Shown piece by piece: positions 44,905 to 54,807 of a stretch of DNA of 64,000 nt. The translations under genes were made by a program, and so were the position numbers. How positions within the stretch are numbered: position 1 is the first letter of the stretch; every line of letters starts with the position of its first letter. The stretch is from assembly GCA_019638615.1 (NCBI GenBank), contig JAHBTL010000021.1, positions 51,664 to 115,663 of the forward strand, written 5' to 3'. Origin of the DNA: Chitinophagaceae bacterium. Its GTDB lineage: Bacteria; Bacteroidota; Bacteroidia; Chitinophagales; Chitinophagaceae. Below the pieces are notes generated by a model, which ran no database searches, was not told where the DNA came from, and saw only the letters and a list, made by a program, of their open reading frames with translations.

Positions 44905-47316
44905 ATGAGATTATTACCTGAACCTGCTGGGAGAGCTTTGTTCTTTTTGCTCGTGTCTTTTGGCATCACGATGGGTTTATGGGCGCAGGATTCCGTGAGG
45001 GTGGATAGTATGATCTTTTCCAACCGGAGCGGACTCGAGAACATCCTGCAGGGAAGCGTAGCCGGATTAAGGGTAAAAAGCTGGTCGGGTACGCCGGGCG
45101 CCCAATCCACACTCAATCTTCGCGGTTTAAGTCTCGATCCCACCGATCAATCCACCATGCCTCTTATCCTCATCAACGGGGTTCCCATCATTGCCGGTCC
45201 GTCAAACGTAACAGGGATTAATCCTCTTAATTATTATTCACCCGAACAGGTAGAACGCATTGAAGTGATCAAAGACATTGACCGCCTGGCAGCTTATGGA
45301 GTGCAGGCGCCTAACGGAGCGCTCAATATTATTATGAAGGAAGGTGAGTCCGGCTCAATCCATGTGCGCGGCAGCGCTTTTGCCGGGGTCAACTTTCTGC
45401 AGAATATGGACTATCATAAAGACGCTTTCTACAATTTTAATACGCGTGCCCGCAGGGAAGTATACGGCAGCGGGTCTATGATCCACGAGCAAAATTTGCT
45501 GGTGGATGGCGCGGGCACTTACGGTTCCTACCTGTTTGGATTAACCAATCACCAGGATAAAGGCATCATACAAAATACCGGGCTTGGACGCCAGTCCTTA
45601 TTCCTGAACGCGAAATATAATATTACCGACAAGTTTTCGGCGCATTTCTACAATAACCTGGCGTTGGCAAACCGTAACGGGCGTTATGCCGGTGAATATA
45701 GCCGGGATATTACCCTGCCTGTTGTTGCAGACGAAACCTTTTTTATGGATAAGAACCGGAACATCGGTATCATTTCATCCATGGGGCTTACCTACCAGTT
45801 CAGCCCCGCTTTTAAGGTAAGCTCTGTTGCCGGCTTGTCGTATGAAGGTGCAAGCCGCGACGCGTATATTCCTTCAAACGTGCTCGAGGGGAGCATTTAC
45901 GCGTCAAGTGTGGCTTACAAGCGGCAGCTGATCACATTGAATACCTCTTTAAATTATTTGCATGATTTTTCGGACGCGCTGAAGCTGGATATGGCGATCG
46001 GCAACGAGATCAGGAGCACGGATGACAGGCTGACCTCGGTGAACGGGGCCCGCAGCATGGAAGATGGCGGATCGAATTATGTAAAGGTGGTGACAGGATA
46101 TAATGCCAACCAGGTGAATGCATTGTCGGATCATGAACGGGAAAAGCTGCTGTCGTTTTACGGCATCTGGAAATGGAAATATAAAAAAGATCTTGGCGTG
46201 AACATGGTGCTTCGTGCCGATGGCAGCTCGCTGTACAAAAATAAATGGGCGTTATACCCGGCATTGGGCATCCATTACGACCTGGAAAATAAGCTGAAGC
46301 TACCTGTAAAAGTAAATGCTTCCATCGGGAAAACAGGCGTGTTGAGCAGACCGGAAGTTTACCGGGGCGCGCTGGATGCTTATGGAGATTATTATGGAGG
46401 GAATTACCTCGGTGTGGGGCAGCTTTATCCTGCCTTTGGCGCTGCAAAGAGCGTTGGAGTTACCCAGGTAGATCTGGGATTGTCTGTGGCTATACTTCCC
46501 TCGCTCCATCTTTCTGTAGATTATTTTAATAAGACCTACCGCGATTTCACTTATCAGAGATTCCTTCCCAATATCAGCGGCATTAACTATGAATATGAAA
46601 CCGGCGGAGTACTTGGACTGTCGGGGTTTGAATGGGCGCTGGACGCGAAATGGATACAGACGGACCGTTTTAGCTGGACGAGTAACCTGAACATCGCGTT
46701 CTACCGCAATAAAGTAAAAGAGTTGCCCGGCGATATTGAAAATACCAGTCTCGCGTATATGGGGGCGCTTTCAAAGGGATCTGCTGTAACCTCGCTGATT
46801 GCTTATGAAGGCAAGCAGCCAAAAGTGATAGGGAACAGTGAGCCCAATGCTTTTGGAGGTTTCAGCAACACATTCAGGTACCGGAATATATCCGCCAGCA
46901 TGGTGTGGACTTATGCCTGGGGATCAAACATTATAGCGGAATCTTTCACAAGCAGGTATTATGCAGATAGGGTAGGAAACGAGTTCCCGTTGAAGAGCGC
47001 GGAAACGCCCTATTACCTGGCAAGCACGAATGCGGACGGCCGCACGGTTTACCAGGGCATCAGGACCGTTGAAGACGGAAGTTTTGTACGGCTGAGCAGG
47101 GCCGCTGTTTCCTGGCATTTGAGTTCGGCATCTAAAAAGCTGGCACAGTTGAGCGACCTGGAAGTATTTGTGCGGGGCGATAACCTGCTTATCCTTTCCA
47201 GGTACAGCGGCATTAACGCAGAGGAAAATATTACCGGTTCCCGCAGGTATGATCTGAGTTATACAGGAACACCCCTGCCATCTTCCGTTGCGCTTGGGGT
47301 AAAACTGGTTTTTTAA
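44905..47316 (+). CDS. Short SusC/RagA-like TonB-dependent receptor lacking the N-terminal extension
   Basis: The 803-residue outer-membrane receptor has a signal peptide (FLLVSFGITMGLWAQ) and then goes almost directly into the plug domain: GLENILQGSVAGLRV, LNLRGLSL, PLILINGVPI and EQVERIEVIKDIDRLAAYG. The usual carboxypeptidase-regulatory-like domain (about 80 residues) and a clear TonB box are absent, which makes it about 200 residues shorter than typical SusC. A beta-barrel fills residues 130-803, ending in Phe. It is followed 3 bases later by its SusD partner. The ligand is not known. Confidence 0.88.
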   Translation: MRLLPEPAGRALFFLLVSFGITMGLWAQDSVRVDSMIFSNRSGLENILQGSVAGLRVKSWSGTPGAQSTLNLRGLSLDPTDQSTMPLILINGVPIIAGPSNVTGINPLNYYSPEQVERIEVIKDIDRLAAYGVQAPNGALNIIMKEGESGSIHVRGSAFAGVNFLQNMDYHKDAFYNFNTRARREVYGSGSMIHEQNLLVDGAGTYGSYLFGLTNHQDKGIIQNTGLGRQSLFLNAKYNITDKFSAHFYNNLALANRNGRYAGEYSRDITLPVVADETFFMDKNRNIGIISSMGLTYQFSPAFKVSSVAGLSYEGASRDAYIPSNVLEGSIYASSVAYKRQLITLNTSLNYLHDFSDALKLDMAIGNEIRSTDDRLTSVNGARSMEDGGSNYVKVVTGYNANQVNALSDHEREKLLSFYGIWKWKYKKDLGVNMVLRADGSSLYKNKWALYPALGIHYDLENKLKLPVKVNASIGKTGVLSRPEVYRGALDAYGDYYGGNYLGVGQLYPAFGAAKSVGVTQVDLGLSVAILPSLHLSVDYFNKTYRDFTYQRFLPNISGINYEYETGGVLGLSGFEWALDAKWIQTDRFSWTSNLNIAFYRNKVKELPGDIENTSLAYMGALSKGSAVTSLIAYEGKQPKVIGNSEPNAFGGFSNTFRYRNISASMVWTYAWGSNIIAESFTSRYYADRVGNEFPLKSAETPYYLASTNADGRTVYQGIRTVEDGSFVRLSRAAVSWHLSSASKKLAQLSDLEVFVRGDNLLILSRYSGINAEENITGSRRYDLSYTGTPLPSSVALGVKLVF

Positions 47317-47319
47317 GAA

Positions 47320-48633
47320 ATGATGATGAAAAAAATGAACAATATGAAATGTTGGAAGTTCATACCAATCGCATCAGTGATCCTTCTTTTTTCGTGCAGC
47401 AAGTCGCTCACGGTTGAGCAGGAAAACAGAACGGTTGAGGAAGGGTATTACAGTTCGGCGCAACGCATCCAGCAGGCGGTTATAGGAGGATATGCGGATC
47501 TGAGGAGGGCGCTGCTGGCCAATTATGCCTGGATGATGTATGGTGAGGCACGGGCGGGAGATCTGAGCGTTACTGTTCCTTACCAGGAAATGGTGCTGAA
47601 CCAGGAACTGACCGCGGACAACCGTTTTGTAACGCAGCTTACTGACTGGGGATATTTTTATGATGTTATAAAAGATGCCAACGATGTGCTGGATATTGTA
47701 GCGGCGGCGGATGAAGAAACATTAAATGCCTATCAGCGTAATTTGTTCAAAGGCGAAGCGCTGGCACTCAAGTCAATCACCTATTTCTATTTGGCCCGTA
47801 TATGGGGCGCTGTTCCGTCTGCCGAAAAAAATAATTTCGGGAGCCGCCTGAGCAGCGAAGAAGTGATAACCCAAGCTGTTATATGGGCGGCCGAGGCCAA
47901 AGCGCTGCTGCCCTGGATACTGCTCAACGACGATGGCATTGAGAGCGCCGCTTTAACGGCAGTAAGGTTTAACAAAACAGCCGTTACCTTACTGCTGGCC
48001 CAGGAACAACTGTGGTTGGGTCAGGGCCAAAATGCCTACAACCTGCTGAGCAATACGTTTACAGCCGCTACTGCCGACAGCCTGTCCGGCTTTGGTTTAT
48101 CTGTTGGAAAGGACAGGCGTACCGATATTCCCGAAGCTCCGCTGAACGGCAGCGTTGTGCGCATGCCTTTAGACAGGCTGAATGCCATTTATCCAACAGG
48201 CGATGCACGCCGTGGAAGCATGTTTAATATTTCAGCAAGCCAAAACATAGCCACGCTGATCGTAAGAGATGCCGGTATATTGGATCTATTACCGCGTCGC
48301 GAGATTGACCTGCTTTTTGCAGAAGCTGCCTGGCGGTCGGGGCAACTTGAAGAAGCCAAAGAACATTTGATCAGCGCTGCAGCCGGCGCCACGGAAGATT
48401 ACAACACATTAACGGAAGAAACATTCGGAGCCGCCCTTTTGCTTGAACGGCAACGCCTTTTGGTGGGCACGGGGCAGCGTTTTTTTGACCTGATAAGATT
48501 TGATGAAGTAAGCTCATATATTCCCGCTTTTACGGAAGCTGATGTGGAAAAGGGCGCCGCCTATTGGCCGCTTTCGGCAAACAGTATAAAAGGGAATTCG
48601 TTGAGCCAGAACGATTTTTGGTCGCATCCTTAA
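47320..48633 (+). CDS. SusD/RagB-family lipoprotein (first pair)
   Basis: SusD proteins bind the ligand at the cell surface and close the SusC barrel like a lid. This 437-residue member has a lipoprotein signal (VILLFSCSKS), TPR-like helices and the family pattern KGEALALKSITYFYLARIWG and LLERQRLLVGTGQRFFDLIRF. The latter is given only in part as GTGQRFFDLIRF. It begins 3 bases after the short SusC gene and is somewhat shorter than the family mean of about 500 residues, as is its partner. Confidence 0.88.
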   Translation: MMMKKMNNMKCWKFIPIASVILLFSCSKSLTVEQENRTVEEGYYSSAQRIQQAVIGGYADLRRALLANYAWMMYGEARAGDLSVTVPYQEMVLNQELTADNRFVTQLTDWGYFYDVIKDANDVLDIVAAADEETLNAYQRNLFKGEALALKSITYFYLARIWGAVPSAEKNNFGSRLSSEEVITQAVIWAAEAKALLPWILLNDDGIESAALTAVRFNKTAVTLLLAQEQLWLGQGQNAYNLLSNTFTAATADSLSGFGLSVGKDRRTDIPEAPLNGSVVRMPLDRLNAIYPTGDARRGSMFNISASQNIATLIVRDAGILDLLPRREIDLLFAEAAWRSGQLEEAKEHLISAAAGATEDYNTLTEETFGAALLLERQRLLVGTGQRFFDLIRFDEVSSYIPAFTEADVEKGAAYWPLSANSIKGNSLSQNDFWSHP

Positions 48634-48672
48634 TGGGGTTTATAAAAAGTTGAATCGAAAAAAACAAATTGA

Positions 48673-51600
48673 ATGAAGGCATTAATGAAAGGAGTTTGTT
48701 TCCTTTTCGCAGTACTGATGATTTCCGTATCGGGGAATGCTCAATCGGTAATGACAGGTAAAGTAAACGATTCTAATGGCAAGCCGGTGGTTGGAGCCTC
48801 GGTGGCGATAAAGGGAAAAAATACAGGCACTACCACAGATGCCGGGGGCGTTTTCCGGTTGCGGCTCAGCGCGGGAGATACGCTGCTTTGCAGCTCTGTG
48901 GGTTTCGAACTCCGCCAGGTAGTGTTCAGGAAAGCATCCGATCTTACGATCAGGCTGAGCGAGGATAACAAAACCCTGAGCGATGTAGTGGTTACGGGGT
49001 ATAAAAGCCAGATCAGGCAGGAAATTACCGGGTCTGTTTCTACCCTTAAAATGGACAAGATAACAGAAGGTCAGGCGGCGGAATCTTTCGGTTCCTTATT
49101 GCAGGGCAAAATAGCGGGTGTGAATATCCAGCTAAATTCCGGGGAGCCGGGCGCTACTCCTGTCATCATTATAAGGGGACTGGCAGCAGTGACCCGCGGC
49201 GATGCCTCCGCCATTTCAGAGCCGTTGTACGTAATTGACGGAGTGCCTATCATTTCAAAAATGAGCAGTGATTTTGCCATCACCAGCACCAACGTGCTGG
49301 CAGACCTTAATCCCAGCGATATTGAAGACCTCGTGGTATTAAAGGACGCGTCAGCGGCAGCCATTTACGGTTCCAGGGCTGCCAACGGGGTGATCCTGAT
49401 CACTACTAAAAAAGGAAAAAGAGGCAAGCCACAGATCAATCTTAATATACGGACAGGGGTCAATTTTGTTCCGCAATTGCAGGATATTGCCGGAGGTATC
49501 AAAGAGCGGGAGCAGGTAAAACGCCTGTACGATCTGTATGCCCCTTACGGTGTATCTATGCCTGCCATGTATACAGATGTAACCAATCCATTCTATAACA
49601 ATTCATCCGACTGGCAGGGCTATATGTACAGAACATCGCTTACACAGGATTACAACGGCTCTATCCGGGGGGCGGGCGATTTTGGACAGTACAGCATCAG
49701 CATGGGGTATATGGATAGTAAAGGGATCCTGTTCAATACTGGATTTAAACGGTACAGCATTATGGCCAATACCAGCTTTAACGCACTGAAAAACGCCCTG
49801 ATCATTAATAATACCCTGGCTATTTCCCGTACAGACCAAAACAGGAATCCCGGTGCGCTTTCCACCAATAATTCTACTTTACTGCCCCTGCCCAATAATC
49901 CGCTCGTAAAAGGTGCTGAGGTTTACCAGCCTGGTAATTTTTCCGCCCTCAACGACCGGATACGCTTCAGCTCTGAAGCTACATTGAATATTGTAAAGAA
50001 CCTGAGCTATAAAGCCAGCTTAAGTCTTGAGTATCTGCGGAGCATGGCAGATTCTCTGATTGAATCAAGACGAACCCTGAGAGCGTCTAACAAAAGCGCT
50101 ACCGGTGAAAATCAAAACATACTTTTCCAGAATACACTTACTTATACGCCAAAGTTTGGAGACGGGCACAGCTTAAGTGTGTTATTAGGGCAAAGCATGG
50201 AGAGAACAGAAGCGAAAATAACCACTGTGAACAGTGTTAGCGCCGCGCCTACCCTGTCGCAAACGGTTAACTGGCCAAAGGGCAACAGCATTGGCTCCAG
50301 CAATTATACTGCCAGTAGCATGATGTCTTATTTCAGCAGGATAGATTATTCCTTTCAGCAAAAATACCTGTTGGGCGCTTCCATCCGTACCGACGGATCA
50401 TCCAAGTTCGGAAAAGCGAACCGCTGGGGTGTATTCCCTTCTGTTTCGGCAGGATGGAATTTTTATAAAGAAGATTTTTTTGCAAAGTCAGGCTGGCTAA
50501 CAGGCGGTAAAATACGCGGTAGTTACGGACTGTCCGGAACTACCTGGGATAACAACTATCTCGCCCTCGGTATTATGGATGGAGGAAGTCTGGACCAGTA
50601 TAATTCCTTACTCCAGATAGCTTATGGCGGAGTATCAGGGTTTACGCCCACCTGGTTTAATGGCTTTAAGAACGATAATCTTACCTGGGTAAAAACCGCT
50701 ATGGGCAATATAGGTTTGGATTTGAGCTTCTTTGGTGGAAAAGTAGAAGTAATAGTGGACGCGTATGAAAAATTAACGAAAGGCTTGTTGTTATCAACCT
50801 CTTTGCCTACCACTTCGGGATATAATGAAGTGTATCGCAACGCGGCGGATGTGCTTAACCGCGGCCTGGAATTTACGGTGAGCACCAACCTGAGGTTTGG
50901 CAACAATTTTTCCTGGAGCACTAATATGAACTTTGCCTACAATAAAAACAGGGTGATAAGGCTGCCTGATGGCAATGCCGACATTGTTAAAATAGGTGTA
51001 TCCGGGCAGGACTTTGGATCTATTGTACGTACAGGGGCTCCGCTGAACGGCTTTTTCTTCTATGAATCGCAGGGTATTTACCAGGCGGAAAACCAGATAC
51101 CGGTAGACCCCAAAACCGGGAAAAAGCTGGTTGGGCTGCAGAACAAAACCCTGCAGGTGGGAGACCGTAATTTCAAAGATCAGAATGGTGATTACAAAAT
51201 AGATGTTGCAGACCGTATTTATGCGGGAGATCCTAATTCAAAATGGACGGGAGGATGGACGAACGATTTCGTCTATAAAGGATTTAGCCTGAACCTCGTG
51301 TCGACTTTTGTTATAGGCAGGAGCATTGTGAATACGGTACTGCTTGAGCGGCTTCGGTTAGGTAAGGATTTTGCGGGCAGCGCTTCTTTGCCCAATTTCG
51401 ATAATTATTCCATCTGGGAAAAGAGCGGGGATAACGCCAGGTACCCTACGTTGAATCCATGGGGAGATGCCTCGCAAATCGTTAAGTATGATTCCGAGTA
51501 TATAGAGGACGGCTCTTATTTTAAGATCAAATCCCTGACTTTGTCTTACAACTTTACAAAGAAGGAAATACCGCGTCTTCCTTTTGAAAGGATGCGGGTA

Positions 51601-51741
51601 TACTGCACGGCGGATAACCTGGTTACTTTCCAGAAATACAGCGGGCCGGATGCAGAGCTGGTTACCATTGACGGGTTTGACCTTTCGGGGGGATACCCTA
51701 TGCGGAGGATGCTGTTGTTTGGAGTTGCTTTAGCATTATGA
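48673..51741 (+). CDS. SusC/RagA-family TonB-linked outer membrane receptor (second pair)
   Basis: This is a full-length SusC-type receptor of 1022 residues. After the signal peptide comes a carboxypeptidase-regulatory-like domain (about 25-105: TGKVNDSNGKPVVGASVAIKG, quoted in part as NDSNGKPVVGASV). The linker DVVVTGYKSQIRQEITGS, the plug with GSLLQGKIAGVNIQ, PLYVIDGVPI and KDASAAAIYGSRAANGV, and the barrel follow. It imports a ligand, usually a glycan or peptide, with TonB energy. Its stop overlaps the first possible ATG of the next SusD gene. It lies 39 bases after the first SusD. Confidence 0.93.
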   Translation: MKALMKGVCFLFAVLMISVSGNAQSVMTGKVNDSNGKPVVGASVAIKGKNTGTTTDAGGVFRLRLSAGDTLLCSSVGFELRQVVFRKASDLTIRLSEDNKTLSDVVVTGYKSQIRQEITGSVSTLKMDKITEGQAAESFGSLLQGKIAGVNIQLNSGEPGATPVIIIRGLAAVTRGDASAISEPLYVIDGVPIISKMSSDFAITSTNVLADLNPSDIEDLVVLKDASAAAIYGSRAANGVILITTKKGKRGKPQINLNIRTGVNFVPQLQDIAGGIKEREQVKRLYDLYAPYGVSMPAMYTDVTNPFYNNSSDWQGYMYRTSLTQDYNGSIRGAGDFGQYSISMGYMDSKGILFNTGFKRYSIMANTSFNALKNALIINNTLAISRTDQNRNPGALSTNNSTLLPLPNNPLVKGAEVYQPGNFSALNDRIRFSSEATLNIVKNLSYKASLSLEYLRSMADSLIESRRTLRASNKSATGENQNILFQNTLTYTPKFGDGHSLSVLLGQSMERTEAKITTVNSVSAAPTLSQTVNWPKGNSIGSSNYTASSMMSYFSRIDYSFQQKYLLGASIRTDGSSKFGKANRWGVFPSVSAGWNFYKEDFFAKSGWLTGGKIRGSYGLSGTTWDNNYLALGIMDGGSLDQYNSLLQIAYGGVSGFTPTWFNGFKNDNLTWVKTAMGNIGLDLSFFGGKVEVIVDAYEKLTKGLLLSTSLPTTSGYNEVYRNAADVLNRGLEFTVSTNLRFGNNFSWSTNMNFAYNKNRVIRLPDGNADIVKIGVSGQDFGSIVRTGAPLNGFFFYESQGIYQAENQIPVDPKTGKKLVGLQNKTLQVGDRNFKDQNGDYKIDVADRIYAGDPNSKWTGGWTNDFVYKGFSLNLVSTFVIGRSIVNTVLLERLRLGKDFAGSASLPNFDNYSIWEKSGDNARYPTLNPWGDASQIVKYDSEYIEDGSYFKIKSLTLSYNFTKKEIPRLPFERMRVYCTADNLVTFQKYSGPDAELVTIDGFDLSGGYPMRRMLLFGVALAL

Positions 51742-51767
51742 TCCGGAAAAATATAAAGTCATTGAAC

Positions 51768-53291
51768 ATGAAAAATAAAATAATCATTGCAGTGCTGATC
51801 ATAGCCCTTACCGGGGAATCGTGTAAGAAGTGGCTCGACGAGCTGCCCATCAATACAGTAACAGAAGACCAGGCCTGGCAGAAGGGAAGCGATGCTGAAG
51901 GCGCGGTAGCGGCGGCTTTCGCTATTTTTCGCAGGGCACTGTCGGGATTGACCAAAGATGATACACCCTCTACCACCCGTTACGGATCCTGGGGCGACTA
52001 TTATTTTTGGGGCGATTCACGTTCCGGAGACTGGATCACTCCCAATAATGACGGGGACTGGAATGCCGGCTTTCAAAACCATTTGATACAGAGAACAGAG
52101 CTGGAGCCAATGACCAACTGGCGGCTTTTTTACAGGACCATTGAGCAGTGCAACCTGGTGCTGGAAAAAGTGCCGGAGATCACCGAAGGATTTACGGAAG
52201 AAAGAAAAAAGCAGTTGCTGGCGGATGCCCGCTTTCTCAGGGCGATGGCGCACTTTTATGCCGCGCGGATATGGGGTGATGTTCCCATTAACCTTAGCGC
52301 GCGCAATGTTGAGCCGCTGGGCAGGGAACCGCTCAACAAGGTAATGCAGATGGTGATCGAGGAAGTAAGTATAGCTATACCCGACCTGCCCTGGGAATAC
52401 GGCGGAACGAAAAAAGCGTCTATGTCAAGGGGTACAAAAGGTGGCGCCCTGGCGCTGAAAGCCCACGCGTGCATGTGGATAAAGGACTATGAGGGCGCTT
52501 CCAACGCTATTAAAGAGATCATGGCTTCCAATATTTTCAGGCTGGTACCGATAGACGGATTCCGGAACCTGTTTGACCAGGGAGAGTCTGACGAAATAAT
52601 ATTCGAAATGTATTATGACCTGAAAAAAGGCGAGTATTCAGATTACTACGGTCATATAATGACCTACTATCTCACCAATCCTTATACATCAAGAGGAGAG
52701 CTGTCGCTGGCTGTGCCCAAATCAAAAATACTGGAGATCTATCCTGATTATGCAAGAGATCAATCAGACAAAAGAGTGCCTGCGTTTTTTGAAAGCATAG
52801 ACTTTTCCGTAAGCAACAGTGAGCTGAGACCGGTATTTCCCGACCCGCTGCAGAACGGGGAGAGAGCCATTATGTTTGCCAAATTCAGGAAAGTAAAAGA
52901 CAGGACGTATAACCTGATGGAGGCGCCGGTACCGATTTTCAGGTACGCGGATGTATTGTTGTTAAAGGCCGAAGCCGATGCCAGGCTGGGAAGGGTGAAC
53001 GACGCGTTGGAAAACCTGAATGCTGTTCGTACCCGCGCGGGTATCCCGCTCTTTATGAGAGACGACCAGCCGACAGTAATAGAAGAGGTGCTGGAAGAAA
53101 GGCGGAGAGAGCTGATCGGTGAGTTTCACCGTGTATATGACCTGGTTCGCCTGGGGCGGTTGCATGAGTTTAATGAGTACATCACAGAGCAGGGCGAAAA
53201 GGATGGCGCAGGATTTTTTCCTGTAAGTGAGGAGGCTTTTGCGAATAATCCCAATATGGAGCAGACTTATTACTGGCAGTTTAACCAATAA
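51768..53291 (+). CDS. SusD/RagB-family lipoprotein (second pair)
   Basis: The 507-residue partner of the second SusC has a lipoprotein signal (ALTGESCKKW), then TPR-like helices. It contains LADARFLRAMAHFYAARIWGD, quoted in part as FLRAMAHFYAARIWG, and the C-terminal EERRRELIGEFHRVYDLVRLG, quoted as RRRELIGEFHRVYD. The ATG at 51768 gives a normal signal peptide. An in-frame ATG at 51738 overlaps the SusC stop as ATGA and would add ten residues; either is possible. Confidence 0.9.
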   Translation: MKNKIIIAVLIIALTGESCKKWLDELPINTVTEDQAWQKGSDAEGAVAAAFAIFRRALSGLTKDDTPSTTRYGSWGDYYFWGDSRSGDWITPNNDGDWNAGFQNHLIQRTELEPMTNWRLFYRTIEQCNLVLEKVPEITEGFTEERKKQLLADARFLRAMAHFYAARIWGDVPINLSARNVEPLGREPLNKVMQMVIEEVSIAIPDLPWEYGGTKKASMSRGTKGGALALKAHACMWIKDYEGASNAIKEIMASNIFRLVPIDGFRNLFDQGESDEIIFEMYYDLKKGEYSDYYGHIMTYYLTNPYTSRGELSLAVPKSKILEIYPDYARDQSDKRVPAFFESIDFSVSNSELRPVFPDPLQNGERAIMFAKFRKVKDRTYNLMEAPVPIFRYADVLLLKAEADARLGRVNDALENLNAVRTRAGIPLFMRDDQPTVIEEVLEERRRELIGEFHRVYDLVRLGRLHEFNEYITEQGEKDGAGFFPVSEEAFANNPNMEQTYYWQFNQ

Positions 53292-53302
53292 AAGTTATAC
53301 GA

Positions 53303-53938
53303 ATGAAATCAATTAAAATCATAGTGCTGGTGGCTGTTCTTTTTACTTCGGGATGCAGTCGCGATTATTTTGCGGACGGGGGCACGTTGAATATTGACGA
53401 AACAACAACCTTGGGTGTATCAACCATGGATTACCTGAAAAGCCATGGCGAGTCGTTTGACACGCTTACCGCGCTGATCACATTAACCGGGCTGGAACCG
53501 GCGGTGAATGCAAAGGGTTCAACCTTTCTGGCCCCGAAAAACTATTCCATACGTAACTATTTTAACCTGGTATTCCCGGATCCGGAAAAAAGACCGGCAA
53601 CATTCAACGATATTCCCGACGAAGAGGTGGACAGGATCACAGAGATAATTAAAAATTATATTATTCCCGACGAAGAGATCGTTCGCGGGAAATTAGCTAC
53701 TGCTTACAGCTATGCCACCACTTACGGAGATACAAAGGCGCGTTTTAACCTGGTACAGGAAGATTATCTCGGGAACATAAACATGGGGGCCAAGTTTATC
53801 GTCTTTTCACTTAATATGAGCGCTCCGGGGCAAACGGAAAGATACCAGTCTGTACAGGTGGAAACCTCGGACCTCCGGTCTACCAATGGGATTGTCCATG
53901 TGCTGAATGCGAACACACATATTTTTGGATTTAATTAG
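53303..53938 (+). CDS. Fasciclin-domain lipoprotein
   Basis: The 211-residue lipoprotein (signal ending FTSGCSRD) consists of one FAS1/fasciclin-type domain. FLAPKNYSIRNYF stands for the first conserved block, and the second ends in STNGIVHVLNANTHIFGF. Fasciclin domains mediate adhesion or protein contacts. In Bacteroidota they are often encoded next to SusC/SusD pairs, as here (11 bases after SusD), and may add a surface binding site. No enzymatic residues are expected. Confidence 0.8.
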   Translation: MKSIKIIVLVAVLFTSGCSRDYFADGGTLNIDETTTLGVSTMDYLKSHGESFDTLTALITLTGLEPAVNAKGSTFLAPKNYSIRNYFNLVFPDPEKRPATFNDIPDEEVDRITEIIKNYIIPDEEIVRGKLATAYSYATTYGDTKARFNLVQEDYLGNINMGAKFIVFSLNMSAPGQTERYQSVQVETSDLRSTNGIVHVLNANTHIFGFN

Positions 53939-53941
53939 GCA

Positions 53942-54796
53942 ATGAAGATGAAACACAACAGGAAAATTTTCTGGTCTTTAACGGCAGTCTTTGCAAGCGC
54001 CACATTGCTGATGGGCGCCTGTACCAAGATACCGCAGGAGGGTAGCATAGCTCCGGATATCAATTATAAAAACAGGAAGCAGTACGCTATTTCCGGGCTG
54101 CAGCAGAATATCGGCGATTTTAACGCTTCCACTTCCACGCTGCCCCTGAAGTTCGAAATCGTTGATATCCGGGAGCTCAAGGGAAGTGCCATAAGCGCTT
54201 TAACCAACGAGCTGCCTGTTGTGCGCTATAATGAAGCGATCATAGGCAATGAAAGTCCCGAAGAGCTGCTCCTGAAATCGGATACGGTGATGGTTCCGGC
54301 GGTGCGCATCAATGAGTATACCGGCAGGCTGGAGATACAGGAGGGAAACCTCATTCCCGCGGGGGAATATCATTTTGATATACAGGTATCGAACCAGTCG
54401 GGAAGCAGGCTATTGACGGATGCCCTTGTGGTGGAATTTAAAGAGTTTGATGTAACAGCCTGGTCATCGGGAATGGCCAAACAACCGGAAATAGAGCGTG
54501 TGGGCGATACTCCTCATCAAATCCGTTTTGTAGGATACGCGGATGGTCAGCCGCTTTCCGGTGACTATATTGATTTTACGAAAGACCGCTCCGCCGGGTT
54601 CAAAGGCACTTTTGTGAACGATACGGAGGACGGGGAAATATGGAGTGTTAAGTTTCCGGTAAAGGAATCGGATACCTATTGTACCTGGAAAACAGTAAAT
54701 ATTGTGAACGGGGTAGAAGAGGTGAGCTACGATTCGTACAATTTCAAATTTGTGCTGGGGATCCCGGGGAGTTACGTGGTTCGATTATATAAATAA
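53942..54796 (+). CDS. Surface lipoprotein of unknown function (DUF5007-like)
   Basis: The 284-residue protein has a lipoprotein signal (LLMGACTKIP) and a beta-rich body without catalytic motifs. Its position between a fasciclin protein and a LamG protein, and blocks such as PAGEYHFDIQVSNQSGSR, suggest a DUF5007-type SusCD accessory. I am not certain of the family name. It starts 3 bases after the fasciclin stop and is clearly part of the operon. Confidence 0.6.
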   Translation: MKMKHNRKIFWSLTAVFASATLLMGACTKIPQEGSIAPDINYKNRKQYAISGLQQNIGDFNASTSTLPLKFEIVDIRELKGSAISALTNELPVVRYNEAIIGNESPEELLLKSDTVMVPAVRINEYTGRLEIQEGNLIPAGEYHFDIQVSNQSGSRLLTDALVVEFKEFDVTAWSSGMAKQPEIERVGDTPHQIRFVGYADGQPLSGDYIDFTKDRSAGFKGTFVNDTEDGEIWSVKFPVKESDTYCTWKTVNIVNGVEEVSYDSYNFKFVLGIPGSYVVRLYK

Positions 54797-54807
54797 AAAA
54801 CGCATAG

